A stretch of 5,948 bases of DNA from an uncultured Verrucomicrobia subdivision 3 bacterium. Its GTDB lineage: Bacteria > Verrucomicrobiota > Verrucomicrobiia > Limisphaerales > UBA11358. Shown here piece after piece: positions 5,564 through 5,948 of the stretch; the first letter of the stretch is position 1; each line of letters opens with the position of its first letter. A program made the position numbers and the translations under genes. Location: contig CAIOUK010000251.1 in the NCBI GenBank assembly GCA_903861445.1, positions 1 to 5,948 on the forward strand, given 5' to 3'. The notes beneath the pieces were generated by a model, which was not told where the DNA came from, did no database searches, and was given only the letters and a program-made list of their open reading frames with translations.

Positions 5564-5948
5564 TCATGCGGGCGGTGACTCCAGAATTTTTTTTACTTCG
5601 CCCAGCAGTTGGTTCGGGCTGAACGGCTTTGCCAGAAACATCGCCGCACCGGCCAGTTCCGCCTCGACCTTCGTGAGCGCGTGCCCTTTGGCGGAGAGCA
5701 CGACGACGGGAATATTTTTCGTAGCCGGATTTTCCTTCAGCCGCCGCAACGCGTCGAGGCCGTCGAGACCCGGCATCATCACGTCCAGCACGATGAGCTG
5801 CGGTGCAGCGGTGACGGCGGTGGCGAGCGCCGTCTGGCCGTCGCGGCAACTGATGACTTCGTAACCGCCTTTTTTCAAAGTCATTTCCAGCAGACGCACC
5901 ATAAATACTTCGTCGTCGGCGACGAGAATTTTTTGAGTGGGATTTGGA
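5564..5948 (-). CDS. Single-domain response regulator (receiver), 5' end outside window
   Basis: The frame is open to the right edge and the upstream residues KILVADDEVFMVRLLEM complete the first strand of a receiver, so an internal ATG at 5902 is not the start; no start codon occurs before the edge, and the true one lies just beyond. Of 127 visible residues, D11 and D12 form the acidic metal pocket, D55 in LIVLDVMMPGLDG is the phosphoacceptor, S85 is the switch Ser/Thr in VVVLSAKG, and K107 is the conserved Lys in FLAKPF. The protein stops right after helix 5 (LLGEVKKILESPPA), so unless there is an unseen N-terminal domain it has no output domain and would act by protein contact or as a phosphorelay intermediate (CheY/Spo0F-like). 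It sits directly upstream of the GT26-STAS gene on the same strand, which makes a shared signalling role plausible. Its kinase is not in view. Confidence 0.92.
   Translation of the reverse strand, partial: PNPTQKILVADDEVFMVRLLEMTLKKGGYEVISCRDGQTALATAVTAAPQLIVLDVMMPGLDGLDALRRLKENPATKNIPVVVLSAKGHALTKVEAELAGAAMFLAKPFSPNQLLGEVKKILESPPA

Noticed and set aside
5564..5902. Response regulator starting at the ATG at 5902
   Set aside because: This start would remove the first strand and the acidic DD pair, which are encoded in frame upstream to the window edge. The ATG is internal.

Overview
The window looks like part of a Verrucomicrobiota-type chromosome (Pedosphaera/Limisphaerales-like soil or freshwater lineages, or a related PVC group). 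The strongest taxonomic hint is a prepilin-type protein with the N-terminal FTLIELLVVIAIIAILAALLLPAL segment and a C-terminal H-X9-DG motif, a class expanded in Verrucomicrobia, Planctomycetes and Lentisphaerae. The tandem 'cgaaata' inverted-repeat element and the moderately high GC agree with this. The assignment is inference, not a database result.

Left part (1-1110): the last 20 codons of a + strand gene end at a strong intrinsic terminator. Facing it is a minus-strand pair, a NUDIX hydrolase followed by tadA (tRNA adenosine deaminase), joined by an ATGA stop/start overlap and probably co-transcribed. The tadA stop codon lies inside the T-tract of the opposing terminator.

Middle (1105-2378): a compact ~90-bp imperfect inverted-repeat element fills most of the divergent intergenic space before leuB (3-isopropylmalate dehydrogenase, leucine biosynthesis, + strand). 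leuB ends at its own intrinsic terminator.

Right part (2377-5948), all minus strand, in transcription order: a single-domain response regulator (start beyond the window), a glycosyltransferase-26-like protein fused to two STAS domains, a possible tiny ORF in the 112-bp gap, hldD (ADP-heptose epimerase for the LPS core), and the H-X9-DG prepilin-like gene, which overlaps the hldD end by 53 bp. Short gaps suggest one cell-envelope/signalling transcription unit, though no promoter is identified.

The most notable object is the GT26-STAS-STAS protein. Its glycosyltransferase domain lacks the ~28-residue segment that normally carries the catalytic Asp and also lacks the usual RAP-WM C-terminal motif, while both STAS domains keep the phosphorylatable DSTG serine. 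It may be a pseudo-glycosyltransferase retained as a regulatory or scaffold protein. No CRISPR array, tRNA, rRNA or transposase gene was seen.
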